The notes under the pieces were generated by a model. That model ran no database searches and was not told the DNA's origin. It saw only the letters and a program-made list of their open reading frames with translations. The translations under genes and the position numbers were made by a program. Shown here piece by piece: positions 53,629 through 64,000 of a stretch of 64,000 bases of DNA; positions within the stretch are counted from its first letter, which is position 1, and the number at the start of each line of letters is the position of its first letter. This stretch comes from Phymatolithon calcareum (lineage: Eukaryota > Rhodophyta > Florideophyceae > Hapalidiales): contig OZ345361.1 in the NCBI GenBank assembly GCA_977006965.1, positions 248,001 through 312,000 on the forward strand, given 5' to 3'.

Positions 53629-56470
53629 TTGATCATCATCATCCCATTATGCAAATTCGCACGCCACTGGGATACAGAATTAGACCAATTGGCCAACCTA
53701 AGGTCCCGGTTGTTCAAGAAGGCCAGGTCTACGGGTGACCAAGCATCGTGGCAAAAATATCACCAAATCCATAAACGAATCAGGAACAAGGTGATCACCA
53801 AGAGCAAATATTTTGAGGAATTTGTCCAAGAGATGTCGATTTCTCCCCCGGACAAGGTCAGCGCCATGCTCAGCAAGATTTCGAGGAAACAGAAAGGCCA
53901 GGTCGCAAAGAACAAGGCTACTGGCGAGCAATTGAATCCCGAGCAATTTCTCGAGTATGCGCACAGCATCTCATTCACATACGAACACCACGAGATGGAT
54001 TCGATGTAACAGAAGAACTGGAACTCGAAATTGCGGTTGCTATAGACCGGGCCCCGAAAAGAAAAGCCGACGGTGCGGACGGAATTTTTCTGAAATGTTC
54101 CAAGCTGCTCCGCTCCTATCTGCCAAATTCATCTTATCGCTTTGGAAAGCATGCAGATGTGTGAAAGGAACACCAAACCTCTGGAACCGAATCACATTAC
54201 TCCCTTTCTACAAGAAAGAGACCCGAAAGACCCATCGAACTATCGGCCTATCGCACTTCTGTAACACGCACAGAAGGTCATCGAAAGTGTGCTCGACAAA
54301 ATCCTCAATACACTACAAGTTTAACAAGATACAAGCAGGGTTCAAGAAGTCATCCGGGTGGCACATTGCCGTCCTGAACACCATTGCAGCCATCAGACAG
54401 GGCCAGAGACACCTTGTTCTCCTGGACCATTCGAAAGCCTTCGATATCATGCCTAGGCACGTGCTCTCTCGACTACTGCGCCCCCAGCCAAACTAGTCGC
54501 TTGGATCATGTACTTCCTGCAGCCTTGCGTCATCTACACACCGGCGGATGATCAAAACAACCGATTTCTCGATAACAAGGGTGTGCCGCAAGGATCGCAT
54601 TTATTCCCAGCTCTCTACAACATATTCATGAATGTCCTCGCAGAAAGTCTGTCGAGAATCCCTCCCCAAGTCTCAAAAGCATCCTCAATGTTTCTAGCCG
54701 ACGACGTCATCCTTCGTGCAATTTTCCCAGAAGGACTGCAAACGCTCCTTGATATTGCTGCAGACTGGGCATCAGCCACTGGGAAGACGTGGAACATGAA
54801 ATCGGGGAAGAGATGTATAGCTTCTCTTGTCGCACAAGACGCAGGCCCCCCATTCACATTCATACGCACGAACAGAGAGGTTGAAAGAGTAAAAGAGACG
54901 TAGGAGTTTCTATTCGTCTCATGGTGTCACAGAAACATCTACAATCTCAAGATTCGACGCCGCCAACCATCGACTGACAACCCTCGCAAACATTGGTCTC
55001 CACGCTGGCGGACTCTCACACTCCACCTGCGTACGACTCTAGAAGGCACTCGTGCGACCGATGGTAGAATATCTAGTCCTGCTCAGCGAGGCGACAGATC
55101 GCAATCACCAATCACAGCTCGCTCCCGAAGAAAACCATTTTTCAAGACTTTTCGGTTCGTGGTGCAAGAACATACAATCAAGATTCAGAGGCATATGTCA
55201 AATCGAATCGATTCATCTTCGACAAGCGCACCTCAGCGCCAAATTCATCAACACTCAGAATCAGCGAAGAATATACGCCTTAGGACTTCCCAAAGGCCAA
55301 AAACGCCTTGTTATAACCATCGAGTCCATAACGCTCTCCTATTCAATACAACGAAATCGTTCGCAAGAAATGTCGATGCTGCAACTAATGTAAGGAAAAT
55401 AACCATGGAAATGGCAAGAGATGAATGGAAACGCTGTCTGTCGGTACTATCCCTCTCAGAGCGAGATGAAACAAAGCAGCGTGCAATTCTTTGCGGTAAG
55501 GATGGAGACACTCTCGACATGTACAGAAACGTCCCTGACAATGTCCGGGGTGCAGGATTTTGCTGACGCGCGGAAATGAAACGGTGAAGGAACTGCCGCT
55601 CCCCGCCGGAGCTGTCGGATCTTCATACGACGCGGACGTTTTTGCCGCAGTTCATGCCTTCCAAGAAGCGCTGACCCTATACCTGGCACCTGGAAACACT
55701 ATAAGATGGTTCATCGACAGCAGGGGCTACATCGATGCTATTAACGGACACCCGCGAAGGTAGGAGGAAATGATACGGAAACTTTGGGGCCTTATGGAGG
55801 AACTGATGTCCATGGAGATTTTCGTTGCAGGCATTTGGATACCAAGTCACTGCGGAATTCCAAGAAATGATGCTGCCGATGAATTAGCAAAAAGGGCTAT
55901 TTGCGAATCAAGCCTGTTGGATCATCAGAATGTTCCTCTGACACTCGAGGCAGCGCGATCAATCATTAGGCCTTCCAATTAAGAGCCGAAACTGTCGCCG
56001 TTCCGACACTGCCCCGAGAGTTTCCCGTGTCGCACAGACGGGCAGAAGTAGTCTTACACTAGCTGATTGGGGGCTGTGCCCCCATGGTGGGCGTGTTTAG
56101 GCATGGAGACACAAGGTCGAACGACCTAATGTGCAGAACCTGTAACTCTGGTTGCAAGGAAACTACCGAGCACCTGATTGGACGTTTCGTCTCCAGACGT
56201 AAGTTTATTGGTAGTTTGGGTACAACAACCGTACAAGAGCTATGCCGTGAGAGACCCATAACAATACTCAAATTTCTGTACAATGAAAAGCTGTTGCAGA
56301 ACAGCTTTAGGAGCTTATCTTCAGTGCGAGCGATCTTTCCGCAATAAAGAAAGAAAGAAAAAACAAGATTGCAAAGCGTCGTCGACGCAACCCAGGAGAT
56401 CTGCGCCAAGAACACGAGTTAGGGAATATTCAACGCGATTTAGCGCTCTGATAAGCCTCTCAGGTGCTAA
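53629..56470 (+). mobile_element. Decayed LINE retrotransposon with RNase H
   Basis: Legible in successive frames: a linker before RT (LRSRLFKKARSTGDQASWQK), RT fingers (ITLLPFYKK, then KIQAGFKKSSGWHIAVLNTI), motif A as LVLLDHSKAFD (His where Leu is usual), motif B GVPQGS, motif C MFLADDVIL, RNase H (IWIPSHCGIPRNDAADELAK, 55770-55982) and a zinc-knuckle-like end MCRTCNSGCKETTEHLI near 56130. The order RT-RNase H-Cys motif fits the Jockey/I/R1 side of the LINEs. The endonuclease domain is missing (5' truncation) and there are many frameshifts. No poly-A tail or target duplication was identified. Confidence 0.75.
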
Positions 56471-57569
56471 ACAGACAACGAGAGCTTGAAGTACACTCAC
56501 ATCCATCAATCCCATTATGCAAGATGTCGACAATTACCTTAGATTCAATATTAAATTGGATACAGAAATTACTTTGAGTGCGACACTAAGTCACAAAGCT
56601 CGGCCTTGTTTTGTTAGCTCCAGGAAGCAGATGGAGTATTTTCTGTCAGTATTGCTGGCTGAAGTAGGTGCCAATGAATTCTGTGCCAATGTAACGAGAA
56701 AACTACAATGATCTTCTTTGTTGCAATCATATGCTCGTTTATGCGCAGCGACTGCTCAGTCCAATGGCATTTCTAGACTCAGTGTTTTGTCCATGCAAAT
56801 TCATATCTGCTTCTCGTCAGAGAATTTTCTTCGAAATCCCTTCTCCTTCCTTTCGCAATCATATTCTTAGTTCATGCGACGTCAAATTCCGACAGATTTC
56901 ATCGTTAGAGATGGTAGGAAAGCAGAGCCAGAAAGAAAAGGAGAAGAATTGCGTAAAATCAAAACGGTCGAGAAGACAGGATGGAGCCCTGCGTGTTTGG
57001 AAGCCGATACCAAGGTGCTAATTCGCAACATTCAAGTACATTCTCAACATTAATCAACCGTTGCAGCGGTACCATAATCAACCTAATGGAACCTTAAGAT
57101 TTGCATGTTGGCATTGTCATCATGCGTCACGTGCAATACACGGAGACGATTATTCTGAGTTCATTGGGACCTGCTGACGTGATAGGCGGGAGGGCTGTCT
57201 AAATCTACCGGTCTTATGGAAGCCAGAGTCGAAATGCCAAGCAATTTCAGTTTTATGGTTTTAAGCAAAAGGCCCTTGTTGAGATTAAGAATGGATTTTC
57301 GAATGATTTGAAGAGTGCGACCGTACAGACCATGAAGAAGCTGTAGGTCAGCACAGTTTTTGTGCACAGCAGCTTGGTGTTGGAGCGCGTATGATAGTCA
57401 GGGCAGTACACAATATGATTGCCAAGTATTGCACATCATAGCGCAATACGAAATACAATCATTGCATTAATCCCGTTTGCAATACAGATTGCAATTAGGA
57501 AGGCGCTGACAATACGGACTGCAATCCAAGATTTTAACAATCATACTGCTGTAAAACCAAAACATGATA
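56471..57569. other. Intergenic, no gene recognised
   Basis: Contains only short frames. 57415-57545 is rich in GCAATACA/TGCAAT words, resembling decayed subterminal repeats of an ATTGCA-rich element. Confidence 0.4.
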
Positions 57570-59231
57570 CAATCGATCCTCGATTTTTGAATCTCCGATT
57601 TTTGAATATCCTTGCTTTTTTGAATACAGAATACCTGCCCCAAGTCGGTTTCGCATTAAATTTTAACGAAAATAAAGGATTACTGAATACTCGCTGCATG
57701 GACCGAAAAAGGTGGCAAAATTCGCTAAATCGGCACCCCTTGCAATAACTACTACTCGTTATGATACAAAGAGCACTCCATAGAAATAAACTTATCAAAA
57801 AATAATATTTATTTCATGCGCAACTCTCTATGCTTCAGCTCCTCGTCGTAAGTAGCATCTCCGTTATCGCAGGCGGTGAGGTCAATTATCATGGACTGAG
57901 CCGCTGGGTTGATGAGTTTTCGCTTCGCCTCAACAAAATTGCAGATGTTCGGCTTGGCGCATGTCTGCGAGAAGTGACCGTTGTTTCCGCACGAGGAGCC
58001 GTGACGGGACCTCATTTCGGACGGGAAGTAGGGCCTCTTGCGCTTGCGGCCCAGCTTAGGGACAAGGTCAAACGGAAACAAATCATCCTGTACTAGCTGG
58101 TAACCAGTGACTGCAACACGAATGATGATGCCCTCGTGTTGCTTGGCCTACGTTATCAATAGCCATGGGTCCCACACCAGATCTTGTGTCACGGGTCGAA
58201 CGCGACTCAATGCTGCGCCAAGCGTCTAGAACAGTTCAAAAGTGCAGCGACGACGTGGATACATGGCCGCTGGTGCTCCTGAAAGTGGCGGCAAGAGCAT
58301 GTAGCGCGGTAGTCACTGTTAACTACCCCAGGGAATGGTGTCACTTGGCTGCTAACAGCAAACCTCAGCATGTCACTTTCGATGACCTCCGGCTCCACAA
58401 GCGGCTTCTCCGCTCAGAAGATTTTTCCTGGTGCTTCTTGTAGCAGCAAGGCGTTAGGGACTTTCCTTGCCAATAGACGTGTTGTGGGCGATGACGAGGT
58501 TGACAACGTCGTCAAAGTTTGCTCCAAGGCAGTCACCCACACTTAGAACGAGCTCCACCTTCTCCATGAGTTCAGACTGTTCGGGCGAGAGTGTTGTGAG
58601 TTTTCTTAGCAGTCGAATGCGACGAGGTGCAGAGTACTTTGCATAGCGGATTAGTAGTGTAATAATAAGACAACTCTCGATGCTAGTATAACGCTATTAA
58701 AAACGTGCCGACTTTCCTCAAGTTGGGACACATGGAACTTTCTCAATAAATCCTCTTAATTACGTGTAATGATAAGCGGCTGTCTAGCTGAAATCATAAC
58801 CAGTAGTAGTTTTTGCAAGGGTGCCGATTTAGCGAATTTTGCCGCCTTTTTCGGTCCATGCAGCGAATTTCCTCATATCTAAACAGATAGCTTCAAACAG
58901 AAAGGCTATTTTTTGATTATTTTTAGCCCTCCTCTATTCAACGTCCACCATTGGGAATTTTCTATGATAAAGGTCCCTTGACAGCTTGGAGTACGTGAAC
59001 AATTGAGATGTGCAGCACAGCCGGGAAATGCTCAATGACGCTGTTCCGACTACAAATATCGGCTGGATTCCCAATATGGTACAGCACAAGTTCTTCAAAG
59101 CTGACATAAATTGTAATCTTGAGCTGTAATTTTTTATATTTCGTTATGATACCACATCGATACTTGAATAACCTCGATTTTTGAATATCAGAGTAGCTGA
59201 CATTGCCTATGCAAAAATCGAGGATCGACTG
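57570..59231 (-). mobile_element. 1.66-kb relative of the 34157-34646 element carrying MULE transposase pieces
   Basis: The ends match the TIR of 34157-34646 (CAATCGATCCTCGATTTTTG at the left, GCAAAAATCGAGGATCGACTG at the right, given here as its 20-base core CAAAAATCGAGGATCGACTG). Homology to the short copy extends about 100 bp at one end and 300 bp at the other. In the middle, where the short copy has nothing, lie SWIM and zinc-knuckle coding fragments. The left flank has TA; the right flank is CA, so the target duplication is not preserved. Confidence 0.7.
57809..58398 (-). pseudogene. MULE-type transposase C-terminal fragments (SWIM and zinc knuckle)
   Basis: 58398-58207 encodes a SWIM zinc finger: CSCRHFQEHQRPCIHVVAAL with the C-x-C...C-x-H ligands. 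Downstream on the same strand, 58120-57809 encodes LVQDDLFPFDLVPKLGRKRK followed by a CCHC-like knuckle (SCGNNGHFSQTC) whose first Cys appears lost. SWIM followed by a basic stretch and a CCHC knuckle is the usual tail of Mutator-like transposases. The catalytic DDE domain is absent, and stops and shifts separate the pieces. It lies inside a TIR element whose ends look pogo-like. Confidence 0.75.
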
Positions 59232-60503
59232 CACCATAATAGATCCTTGCAACAGGTATGCCGCTTGTAAACTTTTCAATGCTGTACAATCATCGTGGCA
59301 GTAGCGACGGGTAAACTGATACTGTAACAGTGCGATCAATGTGATCAAACAGGGTTCCTTTTGTGATGGGAGAACGTTTTGTGTCACAAAAGTAGATATG
59401 CAAGTTCCCGTCCTACGAAGCGACCGCGGAACCCGCAATTGCTCACATACGACCGGTTACACAGAATTGCTACACCTTAGGATTTGTCCACGCGAACATC
59501 TTTTACTCCGTGTCTCTATCTTCTTCCACGGCCTCTTACTCAATGCCAGTGTTTATAGGGCACGCCGCTTACATTGCCTCCGTTGTGGACACGACAGAGC
59601 TAGTTACCGAACTTCTGACACAGGCTCTCCTTTACTCTCCAGTTGACACTCTTCATCCAGTCATGAGCCAGATGCATTCTGAAGTCGCGGATATCTCTAG
59701 CGACCCGAAATATTGGATTCCAAACTTGCTAGCGCGATCTTCCACCAAGAGATCTGATGAGTCTAACCCATCAACACAGAGATTCCTTCTTGACGCCATT
59801 CACAACGTGTAATTTGATTCCCTGCTCCCGCCTCGCCGCCCCGTCCACTTCCCACGCCCCACTAGCTTCTCGGGTATCCAGCACCATGAGTTGCAAACAT
59901 TGCGTGCGCATATGCTACAGAACGCCACAGAGGACGCCAGCAGAGTTCTCACCATGACGCCAAGCCTACGAATGCAAACCAGACTCACACCGGCCATCTG
60001 AAAACGACGATACAGCGGCGTCTCCGCCTCCCCCTATTCCCCTCCTCAACAACGCAACACCCCACTTGCTGTCCCTACTGCACCACATACTCACGGCATG
60101 GGAACGAGAACCCCGTGCGGAAAAGACGGCACATTGATATCTCGAAGCGTAGACGTATCTCACAAGACTCGCAACAACTTGACGTTTACGGGGATCACGC
60201 AAGTGTATGCAACAGGGGGAGCACCGGCTACATAAGACGACACAACAGCCTGCTGAGCAGCATTGCATGCATTCTTCACGGAGGAAATCAGTCGGAAATG
60301 AACTACACATTTGAACCCAAACGCGTTACTGGGGGATAAATGTTGATTTATTTTAAAAGCTCCCAGAGCCTCAAATTGAGTAACAGGGCAGTTTCTCGCT
60401 GTTTTCGATACTCATCTCTCTACTCTCCTTCTAATATCTCCTTAATCCGAATTTCTCTCTCTGTGTGGGCCCGAGTAAGTCTTTTGCATTCATATTCCGT
60501 TTT
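59232..60503. other. Intergenic; one unassigned frame
   Basis: 59510-59812 encodes 100 residues (MPVFIGHAAYIASVVDTTEL...) that look protein-like, without a known domain. It may be an exon or a relic. Nothing else is supported. Confidence 0.3.
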
Positions 60504-62465
60504 TTAGTCCATCTTCAGAGACCGTAGTATATGTTGCAACACGAAAAGCTCCACCACAGCACCAGTCCCAAAGTACTTCTCCAGAATGGATTTTCTCCAC
60601 AAAGGAACTCTGTTGAAAATGACTCTCAGGCATGTCAACCGCGCGGTTCTGTCCCTTATATATAGCACTCCTGGTAGGTCGTTCAGTGCGCCGATCGGGA
60701 TTTTAACTGTCCGACCCGCTTCTTCGAACGACCAGACTTTGACTGTTGCTTGTAGGCGTCGCTTTTTTGACACCATACCTTCTTCCGCTTGTTTCACAGC
60801 TTCTTAAGGTATTCTTCTTCCCCGAGATACCCAATGTCCTTTGATACGTCTTCCAGATCATCTTCTCTTCCCTGGTATTATTCTGAAAGCTCCAGGAACT
60901 TCCTCCGTCTTACCAAGCTTAAGGCGAACCTTTCAGCCTGGTGCATTCTCCTCATCTGTGGGCTGGCGAGACGGCAGAGTACTCGCATTCTCTCTCTTCG
61001 ATACTCGGCATATTTTCCGAAAACGTAACTGTAGAAAAGACCTTCTGCTGCTTCAATTGCCGATAGTAGTCGCTTCGTGATCGGGGTCAGGTGAATGGCA
61101 TACTCCCATTTGGGGAGAATCAACGACTTGAAAATCCTGATGCACGTGGTTGGTTGGAGTCCTCTGACGTTCAAGCCAATTTGGCGAAGTTTGTGTATGC
61201 ATCCCATCGCATTCCAAACTCTTGAGATTGCTGTATCGTCGGTGACTCCGTTGTTGTTCATACTGATCCCGAGGTAGGACAGTCTCCAGGCCTGGTGCAG
61301 CTCTTTTCCTGCAAGGAAGAATTTTTTCTTTGGGAGTCCTTTGTACTTAAGGACCTCGCTCTTTTCTGGCTTCGTGTTCCATTTCATGGAGTTCTCGGCT
61401 GCCCACTTCGTAGCTATGTCCAATTGTTTTTGCAATCCATTTGCATTCTTTGCCTGAAAAAGAACGTTATCCACAAATAGCTGCGCTGGATAGTCAGACA
61501 CTGTTCTTGTTACTTGGGCGGCAGCTTCGGCGAACTTATCCATGAATATGTTATATAGGAACGGACTAAGCGGGGAGCCCTGCGGAACACCTCGGTCGAT
61601 AATGCACCACGTTTTCGTTTCATCTCCTGCCGACGTGATCCACGACGGTTTCATCAGGTAAGATACCATCTTTGTTATGTGCACCGGCAACTTTTTCTTC
61701 AGTCGCTCGAGGAGGATATCCCTCGCGACGCTGTCATACGCTGCTGACAAGTCAAGTACAGCAACGAACGAGTGACCATTTTGCATAGCATTCTTTGCGC
61801 GAAGTATGTCCAAATATGTGCTCTTGTCTCTCCGAAAACCCAGTTGTGCTCTGTTAAACCGGTAGTGATCCCTTATGTATGAGTCTAGGGCGGAATCGAG
61901 TATCTTCCTGACCTGACTCAGTAGAGAGATGGGCCTGTAGTTTGCCGCAATGTGTGCTGGACCTTTCTTGTAGAGGGGAATAAGTGTTGCTTGCCGCCAT
62001 TGTCGTGGGAGGCACCTCAGTCGCCCGCATGTCTCCCACAGAACCAGAATCAATTCGAAACCGACCTCCTTGTTTGCGTGTAGCATCTCCACAGCAAAGC
62101 CGTCTGGGCCCACAGCTTTCCCTCTTGGCGCACTGTTAAAGGCTCTTCGAAGATGCCTCCTCATTGCTCTGTTAACGGTAAACCTTTCAAGGGTCACATT
62201 CCAATCCTTCTCCGCATTTCACACGTTCGAGATGTACGCGGAAAACTTGCTCGGATGCACTGGGGCTCCTAGGGCCCAGGTTCTTACCAGTTCGTCGCTC
62301 CTTGGACTTCATAACATTGCTCGCGACATTTGCAGCCTCAGTGGGGCCCATCTTCCCGATTCCTTCTATATATTTTTCAAATTGGTCCTCCTTCGATTTC
62401 CGTACCTTTTTCTGGATCAGCGCTTTGACCTTTTTCAGCTCAGCTTTGTCCGCTTGGAGACCCAT
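60504..62465 (-). mobile_element. Second decayed LINE retrotransposon
   Basis: On the minus strand: a Lys-rich pre-RT segment (62465-62187, ELKKVKALIQKKVRKSKEDQ), a one-base frameshift near 62210, the 439-residue RT frame, then a basic C-terminal frame at 60797-60504 (LRVIFNRVPLWRKSILEKYF). Endonuclease and tail were not found. It is a different LINE from 53629-56470: it keeps the canonical LDLSAAYD-type motif A and shows no RNase H here. Confidence 0.7.
60878..62197 (-). pseudogene. LINE reverse transcriptase, motif C altered
   Basis: An uninterrupted 439-residue frame. RT blocks in order: GKAVGPDGFAVEML, RQATLIPLYKKG, ANYRPISLLSQVRKILDSAL, QLGFRRDKST, VAVLDLSAAYDSVARD (motif A with catalytic Asp), RGVPQGSPLSPFLYNIFMD (motif B), and motif C as AQLFVDNVLF where F/Y-A-D-D is expected. 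The second catalytic Asp is Asn, which should abolish polymerase activity. LSYLGISMNNNG and LILPKWEYA (thumb and beyond) are intact. Upstream, the frame is broken by a shift. Confidence 0.8.
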
Positions 62466-64000
62466 CCTTTGTACCCTTTTGTAAATCCTTGCTGTTTTCT
62501 TGGCTAATTGATCGAGCTCTCTGTTCCAGAACGTAACGCGTTACTGGTGAGGCACGGCGGCGACCGGACCTCCTAATCGAACCACGTGCTCCTTGGGCAG
62601 GGAATTTAAATAACCACGTTGCGGTAGACGTAACATTCACCAGCCCATATGCCCCATGCAACCTTCCGCAGACTACGAAGGACACATCGTCAATACTAGT
62701 CCGATTAGATGACGCAAAAACCGCCAAGTACGCACCTGTCCTCAAGAATCGGATTCCACCTGTGCATTTCTTTCCGTTCGCCGCGACTACCAGCGCCGTT
62801 CTGAGCTCTAGCGCGCACGATCTGATCGAGAAACGCGCAAGACAGAGAGCATCCACTAGCGCGCTCCCCGAAGGTGTACTCAGAGAAATATTTGTTATGC
62901 AAATTACGTGCGCCATACACGAATACGTGAGCCTGACAATCAATGCACGGAGACCTAGGACCGAACGTCCAGAGGCCTGGCCTCCGGACTCCGGAGACTG
63001 ATACTTAGGACCACTCAAGTGTCATACCTTCTACTAGTGTCTAGTTTACTAACCACCTCAATTGAGGGGCGATTTGAAAGGTCAAAAATTATGTAAAAAG
63101 AGAGCGAAACAGATAGTTCGCGCCATCTTTGGAAAGTCGGGCTTGTGTTCTGCTTGAAGAGTACCGCAACTACTACCTTAAATGCGCTTCCTTCGGCGGT
63201 AGGAACGAAAATACGATTTTCAGTCAGAAGAAGCCGACCTGCCACGTCACGAGAAAAAGGCCCTCGCGGAGTGGTCGGCGCATCCGTGCACACTAAGGAA
63301 ACATCGGTGACCAGTCTCGTAGAATGTTGCAGGCTCTATGGAGCCTTTTCCAAGTCGAAAAAGGTGAACGGCACGGTTCTGGAGGTACTCTTGAATGAAA
63401 TCAATGGTCGCGCAAGCACGTCGCTTCGCGTAAGAATTGGTACTAATTCATAAACCGACAGAGAAGACTAAGATTAAGAAACTCAAGATTGTTATGGTCA
63501 AGGCAGGAAAGGCTGACGAAAGTGCTCCTTCCTCTCGAATGCTTGTATCAAGTCCCAGGTCGCAAAACTCTGTCTCACAAAATCTGGCTTACAGTACTTG
63601 TGGTCGCCAGTCTTCTTCGCCAAACGCCAGTTTGTTCTCTCCAGTCGCAACCAGAAGCTCCCAAAAGGGGAAAAAAGCTTCGCTCCAACCGTCAAAAGCT
63701 TTGAACGCCCTGTTCCAGGCTCTATCGCCTACGCCTTGCAGGGCTCTTGGGACCAGGCGTCGAACGAGGAAATTGATGTCATCACACCCGACCGCGAACC
63801 CCAAAGTAATTGCTCATGGGGTGCCATAGTACGAGCGACAAGTTCTATAACCGATTGGGGGACGAATCACGCGTCAGTTCTGGACAGTTCGCACTCCAAA
63901 TGGAGATTTCATATCGGAAAATGGTGGTAGAGGGCTTCACACGCCCTATGATTCCATTATGACCAGGTTTCCGCAAGGTCACCCCTGAAAAATAGCTGCA
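62466..64000. other. Intergenic to window end; unassigned frames
   Basis: Overlapping frames at 62762-63453 and 63437-63930 have no recognisable domain. The 63598-63930 frame (VPGSIAYALQGSWDQASNEE...) and the 63437-63829 frame are Ser/Lys-rich. A gene running off the right edge cannot be excluded. Confidence 0.3.

Noticed and set aside
1-64000. tRNA, rRNA and CRISPR features
   Set aside because: Brief inspection for tRNA B-box-like sequences, rRNA conserved segments and regularly spaced repeats found nothing convincing; a tRNA or covariance-model scan would be decisive.

Overview
The window reads as nuclear DNA of a primary-plastid red alga (Rhodophyta), probably a florideophyte with a transposon-rich genome such as Chondrus; the genus is inference. 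Two nuclear genes for extrinsic photosystem II proteins support this: psbO and psbU. PsbU is kept in cyanobacteria and the red plastid lineage and is absent from green plants. Both precursors begin with a phenylalanine-containing plastid transit peptide (MTFAFVAP, MAFVSGALP) without a leading ER signal, which fits a primary red alga better than a diatom or haptophyte. Introns are few and short (about 65-190 bp, GT...AG).

Genes sit in small compact islands within mobile and repetitive DNA. Island 1 (11455-18225) holds a cytochrome P450 (-), adenine phosphoribosyltransferase (-, one intron), an AFG1-type ATPase (+, divergent from APRT), psbO (+, two introns) and psbU (-, tail to tail with psbO). 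Island 2 (46269-53570) holds an ABHD17-like serine hydrolase, a UBXD7-like UBA-UAS-UIM-UBX protein and an EcsC-like membrane-associated protein.

The rest is largely mobile. 1-3800 is a large inverted duplication carrying an EF-hand gene, and a third copy lies at 19750-21394. 5749-9540 is a decayed DIRS-like retroelement (gag-like, RT, RNase H, tyrosine recombinase remnant). 22904-33779 is a probable 10.9-kb CACTA/EnSpm-like DNA transposon with matching CACTAGGGGAG termini and three genes, one a CACTA/Plavaka-like transposase. 34996-37428 is a decayed pogo/Tigger element with TA target duplications. 40604-43008 is a hAT element with a perfect 8-bp target duplication, and 51028-51446 is a hAT-type MITE with another perfect 8-bp duplication. 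34157-34646 and 57570-59231 are two deletion derivatives of one TIR family, the longer carrying pieces of a MULE transposase. 53629-56470 and 60504-62465 are decayed LINE retrotransposons.

Across the intergenic DNA lie many short, nearly perfect palindromes (30-64 bp) of unrelated sequence, plus one perfect 75-bp inverted repeat at 21744-22014. These are the least explained signal in the window. All intron models, element borders and family assignments were made by eye without database searches.
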